From: a virus
IMG/VR virus record: IMGVR_UViG_3300029319_008653
Span: 1 to 64,000 of that record
Reading direction: 5' to 3' (one strand)
Length of the DNA stretch: 64,000 bases
Position 1 is the first letter of the stretch, and every line of letters starts with the position of its first letter. This document shows positions 50,343-59,564 of the stretch, piece after piece. Both the position numbers and the translations under genes were made by a program. Under the pieces are notes generated by a model, which ran no database searches, was not told the DNA's origin, and was given only the letters and a program-made list of their open reading frames with translations.

Positions 50343-51206
50343 ATGAGAATTGCAATTAGTGGGTCAGGATGCCAAGGTAAAACTACTCTTATAAAGGATT
50401 TTTTAGCTCAATGGAAAAATTATAAACCTGAGAGTGAAACTTATAGAGAGATTATTGAAAAAGAAGACCTTCCTCATAGTAAGTTAGCTACTAAAGACTC
50501 GCAATGGAAAATTCTTAATCATATGATTGACGAATTACTTACATGGAAAAAAGACTCTCACCGTGTAATGGATCGATGTCCGATCGATAATCTCGTTTAT
50601 TCTTTATGGTGTTATGAAAAAGGTGTAGGTAATATTGATAAAGAATTTATTGATAAATGTATACCTTTAGTTTGTGAAAGTATGAAAAATCTAGATATTA
50701 TTTTCTTTATACCAATAACAAAAGCTGCACCAGTAGAGTTAGTTAATGATAATATGAGAGAAGTTGATCCTATCTATATAAAAGAAATAGATAATATTTT
50801 TAAGATGATAGGCGCTCAACATATTGAAAATAATGGAAGAAATCCATTCTTTCCTAAAGATGATGCACCCGGTTGGATTGAAGTATTTGGTGATAGACAA
50901 ACACGTATAGCTATGATTAAACAATACCTTGATGATGACGGTGATCTTATTGGAGGTACAGAAGAAAGTTTAAATGAGCTTATTAATCCGCATGACGGGC
51001 AACCTCTTGGTGGGTTAGACCCCGAGTCTCAAGAAGGTAGATTGGCTATGGAAAAACTTCTTAAACTACAGAAGCAAGCTCAAGTTGAAGAAAAGGAGTT
51101 AGCTGCTCAAAGACAAATGATTAAAGATACTCTAGGCGAGGATATCGATGATGAAAAACTTCGCGGGGTATATGATAGTAAAATTAATAAAGATAGATTT
51201 AATTAA
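50343..51206 (+). CDS. P-loop ATPase/kinase-like protein
   Basis: The start at 50343 (MRIAISGSGCQGKTT) is chosen because the promoter -10 lies just upstream; 50337 is possible. 287 residues. Walker A GSGCQGKTT is at 7-15, VMDRCPIDNLVYS (about 70) resembles nucleotide kinases, and a charged helical C-terminus follows from about 200. Substrate unknown. Confidence 0.82.
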   Translation: MRIAISGSGCQGKTTLIKDFLAQWKNYKPESETYREIIEKEDLPHSKLATKDSQWKILNHMIDELLTWKKDSHRVMDRCPIDNLVYSLWCYEKGVGNIDKEFIDKCIPLVCESMKNLDIIFFIPITKAAPVELVNDNMREVDPIYIKEIDNIFKMIGAQHIENNGRNPFFPKDDAPGWIEVFGDRQTRIAMIKQYLDDDGDLIGGTEESLNELINPHDGQPLGGLDPESQEGRLAMEKLLKLQKQAQVEEKELAAQRQMIKDTLGEDIDDEKLRGVYDSKINKDRFN

Positions 51207-51208
51207 TA

Positions 51209-51496
51209 TTATAATGCTTTAAGCATAATATGATAATCTACACCATTAATAGTTATAGGTAAACCATTTGTTGCAGCACCGGCAGTTTGCGTTGGTACAG
51301 TTTCAGGAAACAATACACCAGATATAGTCGCTACATTAGTAATAGCACTTTTAAATGTTGTATTATCCGTACCAATAACAAAGTTTTTAAAATCTAACTT
51401 ACTTGTCGCATTAGGAGATTGAACAATAATAAAATCTCCGTTAACTATTTGTGATACTACGGGTAATTGATCTATACTTACTTCTGAACTTGCCAT
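51209..51496 (-). CDS. Small hypothetical late protein (95 aa)
   Basis: Ser/Thr/Val-rich and beta-type, beginning MASSEVSIDQLPVVSQ with NGDFIIVQSPNATSKLDF. Such sequences often occur in tail-fibre proteins. Late box 6 nt from the ATG. No family recognised. Confidence 0.65.
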   Translation of the reverse strand: MASSEVSIDQLPVVSQIVNGDFIIVQSPNATSKLDFKNFVIGTDNTTFKSAITNVATISGVLFPETVPTQTAGAATNGLPITINGVDYHIMLKAL

Positions 51497-51517
51497 ATAA
51501 ATTATTTATACTAAATT
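51490..51517 (+). promoter_or_regulatory. Possible early promoter of the second glycan cluster
   Basis: TTGCCA, 16 bp, TAAATT before the ATG at 51525. Weaker than the others. Confidence 0.45.
51503..51510 (-). promoter_or_regulatory. Late promoter box TATAAATA, 6-nt spacing
   Basis: Minus-strand TATAAATA, then ATTTAT and the ATG at 51496. Confidence 0.7.
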
Positions 51518-51524
51518 ATATATA

Positions 51525-52310
51525 ATGTCAAAGATTGGTATAGGAATAATAACATGTAATCGAACAGATTTTTTACAAACTTGTATCGATAGTATAAACA
51601 AAGATTGGTATGATGAGTTTGTTATAGTTAATGACGGTGAAATGCCCGTTAAAAATAATAGTTTTAACATTATAAATAACCCTAAAAATTTAGGTGTTTG
51701 TAAATCAAAAAATATAGCACTAAAATATTTGCTAGATAATAGCTGCGATCATATCTTTCTAGTAGAAGATGATATGAAGTTTACCGGGAATATATTTAAA
51801 GAATATATAGAAGCGAGTAAAACTACAGGTATACAGCATTTTATGTTTGGTTATCACGGACCTGCAAATAAAGGTGGTATAAGTGGAGGTAAACCTCAAC
51901 CAAGAAAAATTATTGATTATGGTAAAATAAAAATAGCACTAAACCAACACTGCGTGGGAGCAGTTTGCTACTATACTCGAAAATCTTTAGAGGATACTGG
52001 AATTTTTGACGAACAGTTTGATAAAAATAATTTTGAACATGTAGAGCATTCATATAGATTAGCTAAGGACGGTTATAGTACACCTTATTGGTGGTGGGCA
52101 GATATAGCTAATAGTTTAGACTTTGTACAAGAGCAAGCCTGTAGTGAAGATAACTCAGCTATCAGAAGAGGAGATGATTGGCAACAGAGTATAATTGATA
52201 GTGCGTATATCTTTAAATCAAAACACGGGGTAATGCCTGCTTGGAATGACTGCGTACCAGATACTTCAGTTAAAGATGTTGTTGAAATATTAAGGAAGTT
52301 TAAGAAATGA
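51525..52310 (+). CDS. GT2 family glycosyltransferase
   Basis: 261 residues. IGIITCNRTDFLQTCIDSI (within 5-24), then VIVNDG, NPKNLGVCKSKN and FLVEDDMKF (about 84-92), the D-x-D region, are GT2 hallmarks. No membrane segment, so a soluble enzyme. First gene of the second glycan locus; overlaps the next by 4 bp. Confidence 0.88.
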   Translation: MSKIGIGIITCNRTDFLQTCIDSINKDWYDEFVIVNDGEMPVKNNSFNIINNPKNLGVCKSKNIALKYLLDNSCDHIFLVEDDMKFTGNIFKEYIEASKTTGIQHFMFGYHGPANKGGISGGKPQPRKIIDYGKIKIALNQHCVGAVCYYTRKSLEDTGIFDEQFDKNNFEHVEHSYRLAKDGYSTPYWWWADIANSLDFVQEQACSEDNSAIRRGDDWQQSIIDSAYIFKSKHGVMPAWNDCVPDTSVKDVVEILRKFKK

Positions 52311-53041
52311 AAATATCTCTATTATGTCCCAGTCGAGAAAGACTTAATAAATTTTTAACTTTTACTAGTAGTATTTTTTGTACAGCTAACAATATTAAAA
52401 ATATAGAGATAGTTTTAGGTGTAGATGAAGATGATCCTAAATTTAACGAATATAAAAGAATAGCTAAAAATCTTTCTTTTATCAAATTTACAACATTTAA
52501 GAAAGGCTTCTTCAAAAATGAAGGACTTTCCGGACTTTGGAATATTATGGCTCAAGTATGTAACGGCGATATAGTTGCAATGGTAGGTGATGATATGATC
52601 TTTCAAACTAATGACTGGGATAAAGAAATTATTGATACTTTTGAATCCAAAAAAGATCCAATATGGCTTATACACTGTAATGATGGCATGAGAGGACCTG
52701 GTAATAAATATGCGAATGTAGCTCCTATGGCTGTAAACTCATTTGTGCACCGTGCTTATATTAATGCAGTAGGTAGATATGTGCAGACAGAAGAACCAGC
52801 CATATTTCAAGATACATTCTTAGATAGACTTTTTGGTAGTTTAAATCGAAAAATTTATTTTCATAATATCATGATAAAACATCTACACTTTTCTGAGGGC
52901 GGTACGAAAGACAAAACTTCAGAAGCTTTAGAAGCTACCAGGGTAGGTATATGGGATAATGAAAACCTGTTTAAAGAAAAATTATTACCGGTAATGCAAA
53001 AAGAAATTAAAATTCTTAAAGACCTATATAAAATTAAATGA
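52307..53041 (+). CDS. GT2-like glycosyltransferase
   Basis: 244 residues. ISLLCPSRERLNKFL (3-17), VLGVDEDDP (about 42) and VAMVGDDMIF (about 87-96) form a GT-A core with a metal site. KHLHFSEGGTKD near the end holds His residues found in related marine phage enzymes. Overlaps both neighbours by 4 bp. Confidence 0.78.
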   Translation: MKISLLCPSRERLNKFLTFTSSIFCTANNIKNIEIVLGVDEDDPKFNEYKRIAKNLSFIKFTTFKKGFFKNEGLSGLWNIMAQVCNGDIVAMVGDDMIFQTNDWDKEIIDTFESKKDPIWLIHCNDGMRGPGNKYANVAPMAVNSFVHRAYINAVGRYVQTEEPAIFQDTFLDRLFGSLNRKIYFHNIMIKHLHFSEGGTKDKTSEALEATRVGIWDNENLFKEKLLPVMQKEIKILKDLYKIK

Positions 53042-53691
53042 TAATATATACACATTATAGCAATTCGCACGAAGATTTATATAAAAATTATTTTAAAGAT
53101 TCTTTACGTAAAATATATACTAAAGATGAAGTTAAAATAAGAGCTGCAAAGCATCGTCAAACAACTAAAGATGGTACCTTTATGGAGCAAGGTTGGTTAG
53201 ATAGTATGGACTTTAAGCTACAAGTTATCTTAAAAGCTATAGAAGAAAACTGGAACGACTATTTTATTTTTGCAGATACTGATATTGTTTTTTACAAGGA
53301 GTTTATAGATGACCTATTAATAGAAATAAAAGGATTTGATATTGCTTGTCAAAATGATTGTGAATCTTTATGTGCTGGGTTTTTTATTGCCAGGGGAAAC
53401 GAAAGAGTAAAAAATTTATTTCTTAAAATAAGAGAAAATTATCGTAATATGGTAAACGACCAAGTTGCTTTAAATAGGTTTAAAAATATTATAAACTATA
53501 AACTATTAGATAAAGAAGAATATTATACTATTGGAAACTTTTTTGATAATGTTAACGGTACGCATATATGGGACGGGGTAACTAAAATAAAACCTCCTCG
53601 GGATATGAGAATACATCATGCTAATTATGTAGAAGGTGTAGGTCAAAAGAAAAAAATTATAGAAATGATTAGATCAGAATATAACAAATGA
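53038..53691 (+). CDS. Nucleotide-diphospho-sugar transferase (GT77-like)
   Basis: 217 residues. YFIFADTDIVFYK (about 79-91) holds the D-x-D site and CESLCAGFFIARGNERVKNLF (within 109-130) matches the family. Soluble. Donor unknown. Confidence 0.82.
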   Translation: MIIYTHYSNSHEDLYKNYFKDSLRKIYTKDEVKIRAAKHRQTTKDGTFMEQGWLDSMDFKLQVILKAIEENWNDYFIFADTDIVFYKEFIDDLLIEIKGFDIACQNDCESLCAGFFIARGNERVKNLFLKIRENYRNMVNDQVALNRFKNIINYKLLDKEEYYTIGNFFDNVNGTHIWDGVTKIKPPRDMRIHHANYVEGVGQKKKIIEMIRSEYNK

Positions 53692-54527
53692 TAAGTTTTT
53701 TCGAAGATATATTTCAATATGAAAGTTTTCCTACAGAGTATGAATGTTATAAAGTACTTTCTGATATAGATAACTATATAGCAGTACCATGGACTCAAAT
53801 TTTAAATAGTCATTGGTTTAACTTTCCAGGTAATAAAGGTAGAGATTATTTTTTAAGAGAAATTAGTAAGTATAAAGTAAAAACGGAAAATAATTTTACT
53901 ATATGTCAGCATGATAGTTTTAAACAACTAGAACTATATTTTAAACATCTTAATATAACTAAAGTATTTTGTACGCTTCATAGTAAACAAGATAAAATAG
54001 ATGGTGTAGATCTTATACCTATTTCATTTGCTTTTAATAAAGAATTTAGTAATGATAAAAAGAAAGATATTTTAGTATCATTTGTAGGCGCATCTACTAC
54101 ACACCCTCTTCGTGAAACTGTAAAAAAATCATTTACCGGTCCTAATTTTATATATAGAGATAGCTACCATATTGATAGTAGAGATCAAGATAAAGAAGAA
54201 CTAGAACTGCAGTATAAGAATATTATGGAAAGATCAATTTTTACCTTATGTCCGAGAGGCTCATCACCTTCATCTGTAAGATTTTGGGAAAGTTTATCTG
54301 CAGGTACTATTCCAGTATTAATAAGCGACGACTGGGCCTTACCTGAATGGGATTGGGACAATACAATAGTAAAAATACCTGAGAAAGATATTGCTAATCT
54401 CACAACTATGAAATTAAATGTTTTATTAGAGCCGTTAAATCATAAAAAAATGAAAGAAAAATGTCTCGAGGCATATAATAAATTTAAAAAACAAAACTTT
54501 AGAGAGTACGTTTTACAAAGCTTGTAA
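53688..54527 (+). CDS. Exostosin-like (GT47-like) glycosyltransferase
   Basis: 279 residues. ERSIFTLCPRGSSPSSVRFWESLSAGTIPVL (within 182-213) is the conserved C-terminal exostosin motif with nucleotide-binding Arg and Glu. VSFVGA and HPLRETV precede it. A second, diverged member is at 58716. Confidence 0.87.
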   Translation: MISFFEDIFQYESFPTEYECYKVLSDIDNYIAVPWTQILNSHWFNFPGNKGRDYFLREISKYKVKTENNFTICQHDSFKQLELYFKHLNITKVFCTLHSKQDKIDGVDLIPISFAFNKEFSNDKKKDILVSFVGASTTHPLRETVKKSFTGPNFIYRDSYHIDSRDQDKEELELQYKNIMERSIFTLCPRGSSPSSVRFWESLSAGTIPVLISDDWALPEWDWDNTIVKIPEKDIANLTTMKLNVLLEPLNHKKMKEKCLEAYNKFKKQNFREYVLQSL

Positions 54528-54554
54528 TTAAATTTTATTGCAGTAAGTAATATT

Positions 54555-55379
54555 ATGAGTACGCATGTTGACGGTAATAACTTTATATCCCATTATCTTA
54601 AAAATAATAAACCATTTTGTGCTGGTAAAATTGGAGGCACGGAATTAAAATTATTTTTTGCTAATCTTAATCGTTTAGATATACCTATTGATTTAAAATT
54701 AGAAGCTGAAAATGTATCTGGTCTAGTGCCTACTAATCAAGATACTCTTAAGTGGTTTAGTGATGTATTTGGAAAAGCAGTTAATGATAGTGACTTACTT
54801 GCAAAGTGGAGTCGTATCATACCTGCTTTAGAGGCAAAAATGATAGATGAATCCGGAGCATATTCAACACCTCTACAGCATCTTGAGCCTTACTTTCATG
54901 ATGATCCATGGAGTAATTATTTAGAAGATAAAAAAGTTTTAGTCTTTTCGCCTTTTGCTAAGAGTATAGAAAAAAATTATAAAAATCTTGATAAAATTTG
55001 GAACGGTAAAATTAAAGCTAACTTTAAATTGAAAGCTATAACATACCCTACATCTATCACTATTACAGAAGATACTTCATATAATAACTATAAAGAAATT
55101 TACGATAAATATATAGAAATTATACAAACAGAAGATTTTGACGTTGGTATATTTGGTACAGGTTATACTGGGCTACTATTTGCAGCTGAAAGTAAAAGAC
55201 AAGGTAAAGCAGGTATTCATATGGGAGGGTCGACTCAATGCTTATTTGGTGTCTTAGGTAATAGATGGAAAGCAAATAAAGATTTTGATAATCTTATTAA
55301 CGAATATTGGGTACCCCCGACACCTGATGAGACTCCCAAAGGTGTTAGTAAAGTAGAAGATGCTTGTTACTGGGGATAA
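54555..55379 (+). CDS. GT-D fold (DUF1792-like) glycosyltransferase
   Basis: 274 residues. CAGKIGGTELKLFF (about 22-35) corresponds to the D/G-E region of GT-D enzymes, and DVGIFGTGYTGLLFAAESKRQGKAGIHMGGSTQCLFGVLGNRW (within 196-240) matches their characteristic C-terminal half. Intact. Overlaps the fucosyltransferase start by 16 bp. Confidence 0.78.
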   Translation: MSTHVDGNNFISHYLKNNKPFCAGKIGGTELKLFFANLNRLDIPIDLKLEAENVSGLVPTNQDTLKWFSDVFGKAVNDSDLLAKWSRIIPALEAKMIDESGAYSTPLQHLEPYFHDDPWSNYLEDKKVLVFSPFAKSIEKNYKNLDKIWNGKIKANFKLKAITYPTSITITEDTSYNNYKEIYDKYIEIIQTEDFDVGIFGTGYTGLLFAAESKRQGKAGIHMGGSTQCLFGVLGNRWKANKDFDNLINEYWVPPTPDETPKGVSKVEDACYWG

Positions 55380-56149
55380 TGAGAGTAATAGTAAAATATG
55401 ACCCATATAACAGATTGGGTAACCGAATGTTTCAATATGCTTTCGGGTACTTATTATCTAAAAAATATAACTGTCCTTTACTATGCAATGACGATCTACC
55501 AAATTTTGGAATTAAATCTGAGAGATATACATATATAGATCCAAATGTATTTGTTAGCAGAAGTGTAGGTAATCAATATTTTGATTTTACTAAACTTGAT
55601 AACTTTGATGGTGATGTAGTGCTAGATGGTCATTTACAAAAGATAGATTATTATAAAGATCATAAGGAAGAATTAAGAAAAGTTTTTGGTATAAAGAATT
55701 TAGAGATGAAAAACTCTGAAAAACTTATCTTACATATAAGAGAAACTGATTATAAGGTTTTGGATATATTTTTAGGTTATGATTTTTATAAAAAGTTTAT
55801 CGAAAGTACAGGCTATACAGATATAGCTATTGTAACTGATAATCCTAAAGGAGAAACTATTCAGCGTTTATTAAGTGAAGGTTGTACTCTTAATACTGAT
55901 GGTGTTGAATCACCGTTTTTACATCATGGGGATCGCAGAGCAATAGATGACTTTTTAACTTTACTATATAGCGAAAATATTGCAATATCTCAATCATCCT
56001 TTGCATGGTGGGGCGCATTTCTTGGATATCATAATAAAGTATTTTTTCCTTTTAGTACTACATCCAAGCAATGCTGGGCTTTGAAACCTGAAAGAGAAGA
56101 TGTGGATTTGTATATTGATGAACCCAGTTCTATAAAGTTTGTATTATGA
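55364..56149 (+). CDS. GT11 family alpha-1,2-fucosyltransferase-like protein
   Basis: 261 residues. RLGNRMFQYAFGYLLSKK (within 12-31), LILHIRETDY (about 122-131, donor-binding) and DDFLTLLYSENIAISQSSFAWWGAFLG (within 197-225) are the three GT11 motifs. It would need GDP-fucose or a similar donor; a Gmd-like enzyme is encoded two genes downstream. Confidence 0.9.
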   Translation: MLLGIMRVIVKYDPYNRLGNRMFQYAFGYLLSKKYNCPLLCNDDLPNFGIKSERYTYIDPNVFVSRSVGNQYFDFTKLDNFDGDVVLDGHLQKIDYYKDHKEELRKVFGIKNLEMKNSEKLILHIRETDYKVLDIFLGYDFYKKFIESTGYTDIAIVTDNPKGETIQRLLSEGCTLNTDGVESPFLHHGDRRAIDDFLTLLYSENIAISQSSFAWWGAFLGYHNKVFFPFSTTSKQCWALKPEREDVDLYIDEPSSIKFVL

Positions 56150-56964
56150 AATATTTTTTAGCTCATTTTGATACTAAGTTTCCAGATTATGTAAATTATT
56201 GCGTAAAGCAAATTCATAAGCATGATCCAAAAAATGATGTATATATCTGTGGAGATTATAAGCCAAGTTTTATAGAAGAGGATTATACTTTTATACATAG
56301 ATCAGATTTAGACTTGCCAGATTTTTCTTATCTTAAAGACGCTAGCGATCCATTATGGCATACTTCTTTATTAAGAGTATTTGCTATTAACAACTTTATG
56401 CGGAAATATAATTATGAAGGAATAATACATTTTGATAACGATGTAATGATTTTTGGTAATTTTGAAAATATAAAAAATAATTTTAAAAAAGAAAATTATA
56501 TAACACCACATAAATCTACCGAATATGCATTTGGATTTTCTTATATAAACAACAAGGAAAAATTTAATGAGCTATGCGCAAAGATTTTAGAATTAATATC
56601 TAAAGGAGAAAATAAAGTTAAAGATTTAACGGGAGATGAAGCTCATGAGATGAGATTATTAGGATACTGTGCAGATGGATTAATTGTTCCGCTTCCCGTC
56701 CATCCAAGTTTAGGCAGTATTGATAATTGTATTTTCGACCCCTCATCTTGGGGTCAATATGTAGCCGGTACACCTGCAGGTCATAGTAGAGGTTTTATAG
56801 ATGAAAAACAATTAGTAGGGAGTATCTTATCTAAGGAGGAGGAAAAGCCTACTCTATTATATAAAAAGTCTAGCGATACATATCATATAAAATTTAAAGA
56901 CAGAATCTATCAAGTTTTTAATTTACATATACATAAGAAAAATTTAAAAGTTTTTAGTAAATGA
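56146..56964 (+). CDS. GT-A type glycosyltransferase-like protein
   Basis: 272 residues. IIHFDNDVMIFGNF (about 94-107) contains the metal-type D-N-D motif; LLRVFAINNFM is the preceding helix typical of this fold. The C-terminal third (about 200-272) contains HPSLGSIDNCIFDPSSWGQYV. Specific family uncertain. Confidence 0.75.
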   Translation: MKYFLAHFDTKFPDYVNYCVKQIHKHDPKNDVYICGDYKPSFIEEDYTFIHRSDLDLPDFSYLKDASDPLWHTSLLRVFAINNFMRKYNYEGIIHFDNDVMIFGNFENIKNNFKKENYITPHKSTEYAFGFSYINNKEKFNELCAKILELISKGENKVKDLTGDEAHEMRLLGYCADGLIVPLPVHPSLGSIDNCIFDPSSWGQYVAGTPAGHSRGFIDEKQLVGSILSKEEEKPTLLYKKSSDTYHIKFKDRIYQVFNLHIHKKNLKVFSK

Positions 56965-57722
56965 AGAAAATAGTTATATATCAAGAGTGGGGAGGATTAG
57001 GGGATAATCTAGCTCATACCACTATACCAAAGCTTTGCGAGAAATACGGTTATGAATGTTTTTTAAGCAAACAAAATAATTTTAGAAATAAAGATATTAA
57101 GGATTTACTTTTTAAAGACATACCAACAATTGATGAAGTTAATACAAGTTGGGTAGATAACTATACTGTAACGCAGAGTAAAGAATGGAATCATATTAGA
57201 AGTATACAGCTAGGGTATGGGTTTAAAGAAGCACCATACTCATATCCATTTATTAATTATGAACCTAAATTTATTAAAGAATTAAAAGATATAACACTTA
57301 TGGATTTATCTGGTTTATACTATTTTAAATATTTTAGCCATATCTTTACTGAACAAAATTTAACTAGATTATATAATAAGATATTGTCATTGAATAATAA
57401 TTTTGGTAAAGTAAAGACTGTACAGAAACCTAATATATCATGTAATGAAGTTATAATATCTGAAGAAAAATATTCAATTAATAATTTATTCGATTATTGT
57501 GATGCAATATATTCATGTAAAAATTTTATTACGGTAGATTCTGGTCAATCAAATTTAGCTAGCTGTATAAAAAATCAGTTTTTAGAAAATAAAAAGCTTA
57601 ATATTTATACAATAGGTTTACAAAAAAATTTACCACCTAATAATTATAATTCATATTTTTATCTTAATACAAACCATATAGCTTTAGATACAGGCCGAAT
57701 GTATAAGGCTCTTGATTATTAA
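56961..57722 (+). CDS. GT-B/GT9-like glycosyltransferase
   Basis: 253 residues. YQEWGGLGDNLAHTTIPKLC (within 7-27) and FITVDSGQSNLASC (about 188-201) resemble heptosyltransferase-like (GT9) proteins, where a Gly-rich N-terminus and a D-S/T-G-x-x-H/N motif bind the donor. Divergent; could be a sialyl- or ADP-heptose-type transferase. The split heptose-activation module at 59.5-61.3 kb makes heptose an attractive guess. Confidence 0.65.
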   Translation: MKKIVIYQEWGGLGDNLAHTTIPKLCEKYGYECFLSKQNNFRNKDIKDLLFKDIPTIDEVNTSWVDNYTVTQSKEWNHIRSIQLGYGFKEAPYSYPFINYEPKFIKELKDITLMDLSGLYYFKYFSHIFTEQNLTRLYNKILSLNNNFGKVKTVQKPNISCNEVIISEEKYSINNLFDYCDAIYSCKNFITVDSGQSNLASCIKNQFLENKKLNIYTIGLQKNLPPNNYNSYFYLNTNHIALDTGRMYKALDY

Positions 57723-57739
57723 CTTATATAGTATAAAAT
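57712..57739 (+). promoter_or_regulatory. Early/middle promoter of the Gmd-like gene
   Basis: TTGATT, 16 bp, TAAAAT just upstream of the ATG at 57745. Confidence 0.6.
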
Positions 57740-57744
57740 AAGTT

Positions 57745-58719
57745 ATGAGCAAATATTTAATTACTGGTATAACTGGGTTTGCAGGTCCCCATCTAGCTAA
57801 CCTACTTCTTGAGGAGGGCCATGAAGTTCATGGCATAGTACGAACACCCAATGGTAGAGAGCTTGATTTAGTAGATATAATTAGCGTAGAGAATTTAGAA
57901 AAAATAAAGTTTCATCACATCGATCTTAAACATTATTATGGAGTAAAAAAATTATTTGATAATTATGAATTTGATGGGGTATTTCATTTAGCAGCTCAAT
58001 CACACCCACCAACGAGTTTTAAAGATCCAGTTTTAACTTGGGAAGAAAATGTCAACGGTACAGTAAACTTAATAACAGCTCTCGAAGGCAGTAAGACAAG
58101 ATTTATGTTCTGCTCTACTAGTGAAGTATACGGAGACACTTGTAAAGATGTAGGATTATTAAAAGTAGATACACCATTAATACCTAGTAACCCCTATGGT
58201 ACTTCTAAAGCTGCAATGGATATGTATGTAAGAGAGCGCAGTGCTAATGGTTATTTAGATGGTTTCGTAACTAGAGCATTTAGTCATACTGGTCCTCGTA
58301 GAGGTAAGATTTTTAGTATTAGCTCAGATGCATATCAGATTGCTAATATGGTTTTAGGAAGACAAGAATTAGTTTTAAAAATAGGAAATCTACAAACTGA
58401 AAGAGTAGTTATAGATGTAAGAGACTGTGTAAACGCTTATTATAAATTAATGTTAAATCCTGAAACTAAAGGAATGGCATTTAATGTTTGCGGAAGCGAT
58501 GTTCATAAAATGCAGCACTACACAGATCTACTAATTGAAAAATCTGGTTTAAAAGGAGTAGAACAAAAAATTTATGAACCTTACTATCGACCTATTGATA
58601 TACAGGTTCAGATAGGAGATTCAAGTGAACTAACTAATATGACAGGATGGAAGCCTGAAATATCTCTAGAACAAACAATGGGAGATTTATTATCATATTG
58701 GGTAGATAAACTCAAATGA
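57745..58719 (+). CDS. gmd: GDP-mannose 4,6-dehydratase-like protein (extended SDR)
   Basis: 324 residues. GITGFAGPHLANLL (8-21) binds NAD(P); CSTSEVYGD (about 128-136) and NPYGTSKAAMD (about 151-161) give catalytic Thr/Ser, Tyr and Lys. It is most like Gmd/Rmd enzymes, but the dehydratase Glu cannot be verified by eye; a GDP-4-keto-6-deoxymannose reductase is possible. It would provide a 6-deoxyhexose for the GT11 enzyme. Confidence 0.8.
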   Translation: MSKYLITGITGFAGPHLANLLLEEGHEVHGIVRTPNGRELDLVDIISVENLEKIKFHHIDLKHYYGVKKLFDNYEFDGVFHLAAQSHPPTSFKDPVLTWEENVNGTVNLITALEGSKTRFMFCSTSEVYGDTCKDVGLLKVDTPLIPSNPYGTSKAAMDMYVRERSANGYLDGFVTRAFSHTGPRRGKIFSISSDAYQIANMVLGRQELVLKIGNLQTERVVIDVRDCVNAYYKLMLNPETKGMAFNVCGSDVHKMQHYTDLLIEKSGLKGVEQKIYEPYYRPIDIQVQIGDSSELTNMTGWKPEISLEQTMGDLLSYWVDKLK

Positions 58720-59564
58720 TATGCGGTGAACAATTTCAGTTATTATCGGAAGTTAGCTTTCATGGAGAGTTAACTGATAATATAATTATAGAACAGAATA
58801 ATTCTATACCTCAAAATCTTTTAAAGATAAGCGATACTGATCCTTTAGAAATTAAAAAATATAATTGTATTTTTATATATACTCATTTTGCAGAAGAATT
58901 TTTTAATAAATTTTTTAATCATTTAAATGAGGGCGTTACAATTATAACACATAATTCAGATGCTGGTATAGATAGTAAATTTTTACCTTATCTTAATTCA
59001 AGTAAAATAAAAAAATGGTACTGCCAAAATAGACTTATTGATCATCGTAAATTATTTTCCATACCTATAGGCATAGCTAACAGTCAATGGGGGCATGGAG
59101 ATTTCGATACTATTGCTAAAATAAGAGATGAAAAAAATTATAAAAATAATTTAGTTTTTAAAAATTTTAGTATCGGTACAAATGTAGTTGAAAGAAAAGA
59201 ATGTGACCATTTTACTTCAATGAATAATATAAAAATGAGCCCTAATACTCCTAATATAGATTATTGGCGGAATATATCTAAAAGTGCATTTACTATTTCT
59301 CCTCCCGGAAATGGAGTTGATTGTCATAGAATATGGGAGTGTTTATATTTACGATCGATACCTATAGTAAAATATCATAAAGCTTTAAATCAATTTAATC
59401 ATCTACCTATATACTTTGTTAAAAATTGGGATGAAGTAACAATACCAAATTTAAGAGATAAATTATCAGATAACTTAAAAAAGATGCACGAAAAATTTAT
59501 TAAAGATTTTAAGAATATAAAAGAATTAGATATTAATTATTGGAAATCTTTATTGCTTTCATAA
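58716..59564 (+). CDS. Exostosin-like glycosyltransferase, second copy
   Basis: 282 residues. SKSAFTISPPGNGVDCHRIWECLYLRSIPIV (within 186-217) parallels the C-terminal motif of the gene at 53688, though overall identity is low. Overlaps the Gmd-like gene by 4 bp and converges with the kinase gene over 32 bp. Confidence 0.82.
   Translation: MICGEQFQLLSEVSFHGELTDNIIIEQNNSIPQNLLKISDTDPLEIKKYNCIFIYTHFAEEFFNKFFNHLNEGVTIITHNSDAGIDSKFLPYLNSSKIKKWYCQNRLIDHRKLFSIPIGIANSQWGHGDFDTIAKIRDEKNYKNNLVFKNFSIGTNVVERKECDHFTSMNNIKMSPNTPNIDYWRNISKSAFTISPPGNGVDCHRIWECLYLRSIPIVKYHKALNQFNHLPIYFVKNWDEVTIPNLRDKLSDNLKKMHEKFIKDFKNIKELDINYWKSLLLS

Noticed and set aside
51190-51230. Possible terminator around ATGCTT/AAGCAT between convergent genes
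   Set aside because: The stem is short, with mismatches, inside coding sequence and without a T run.
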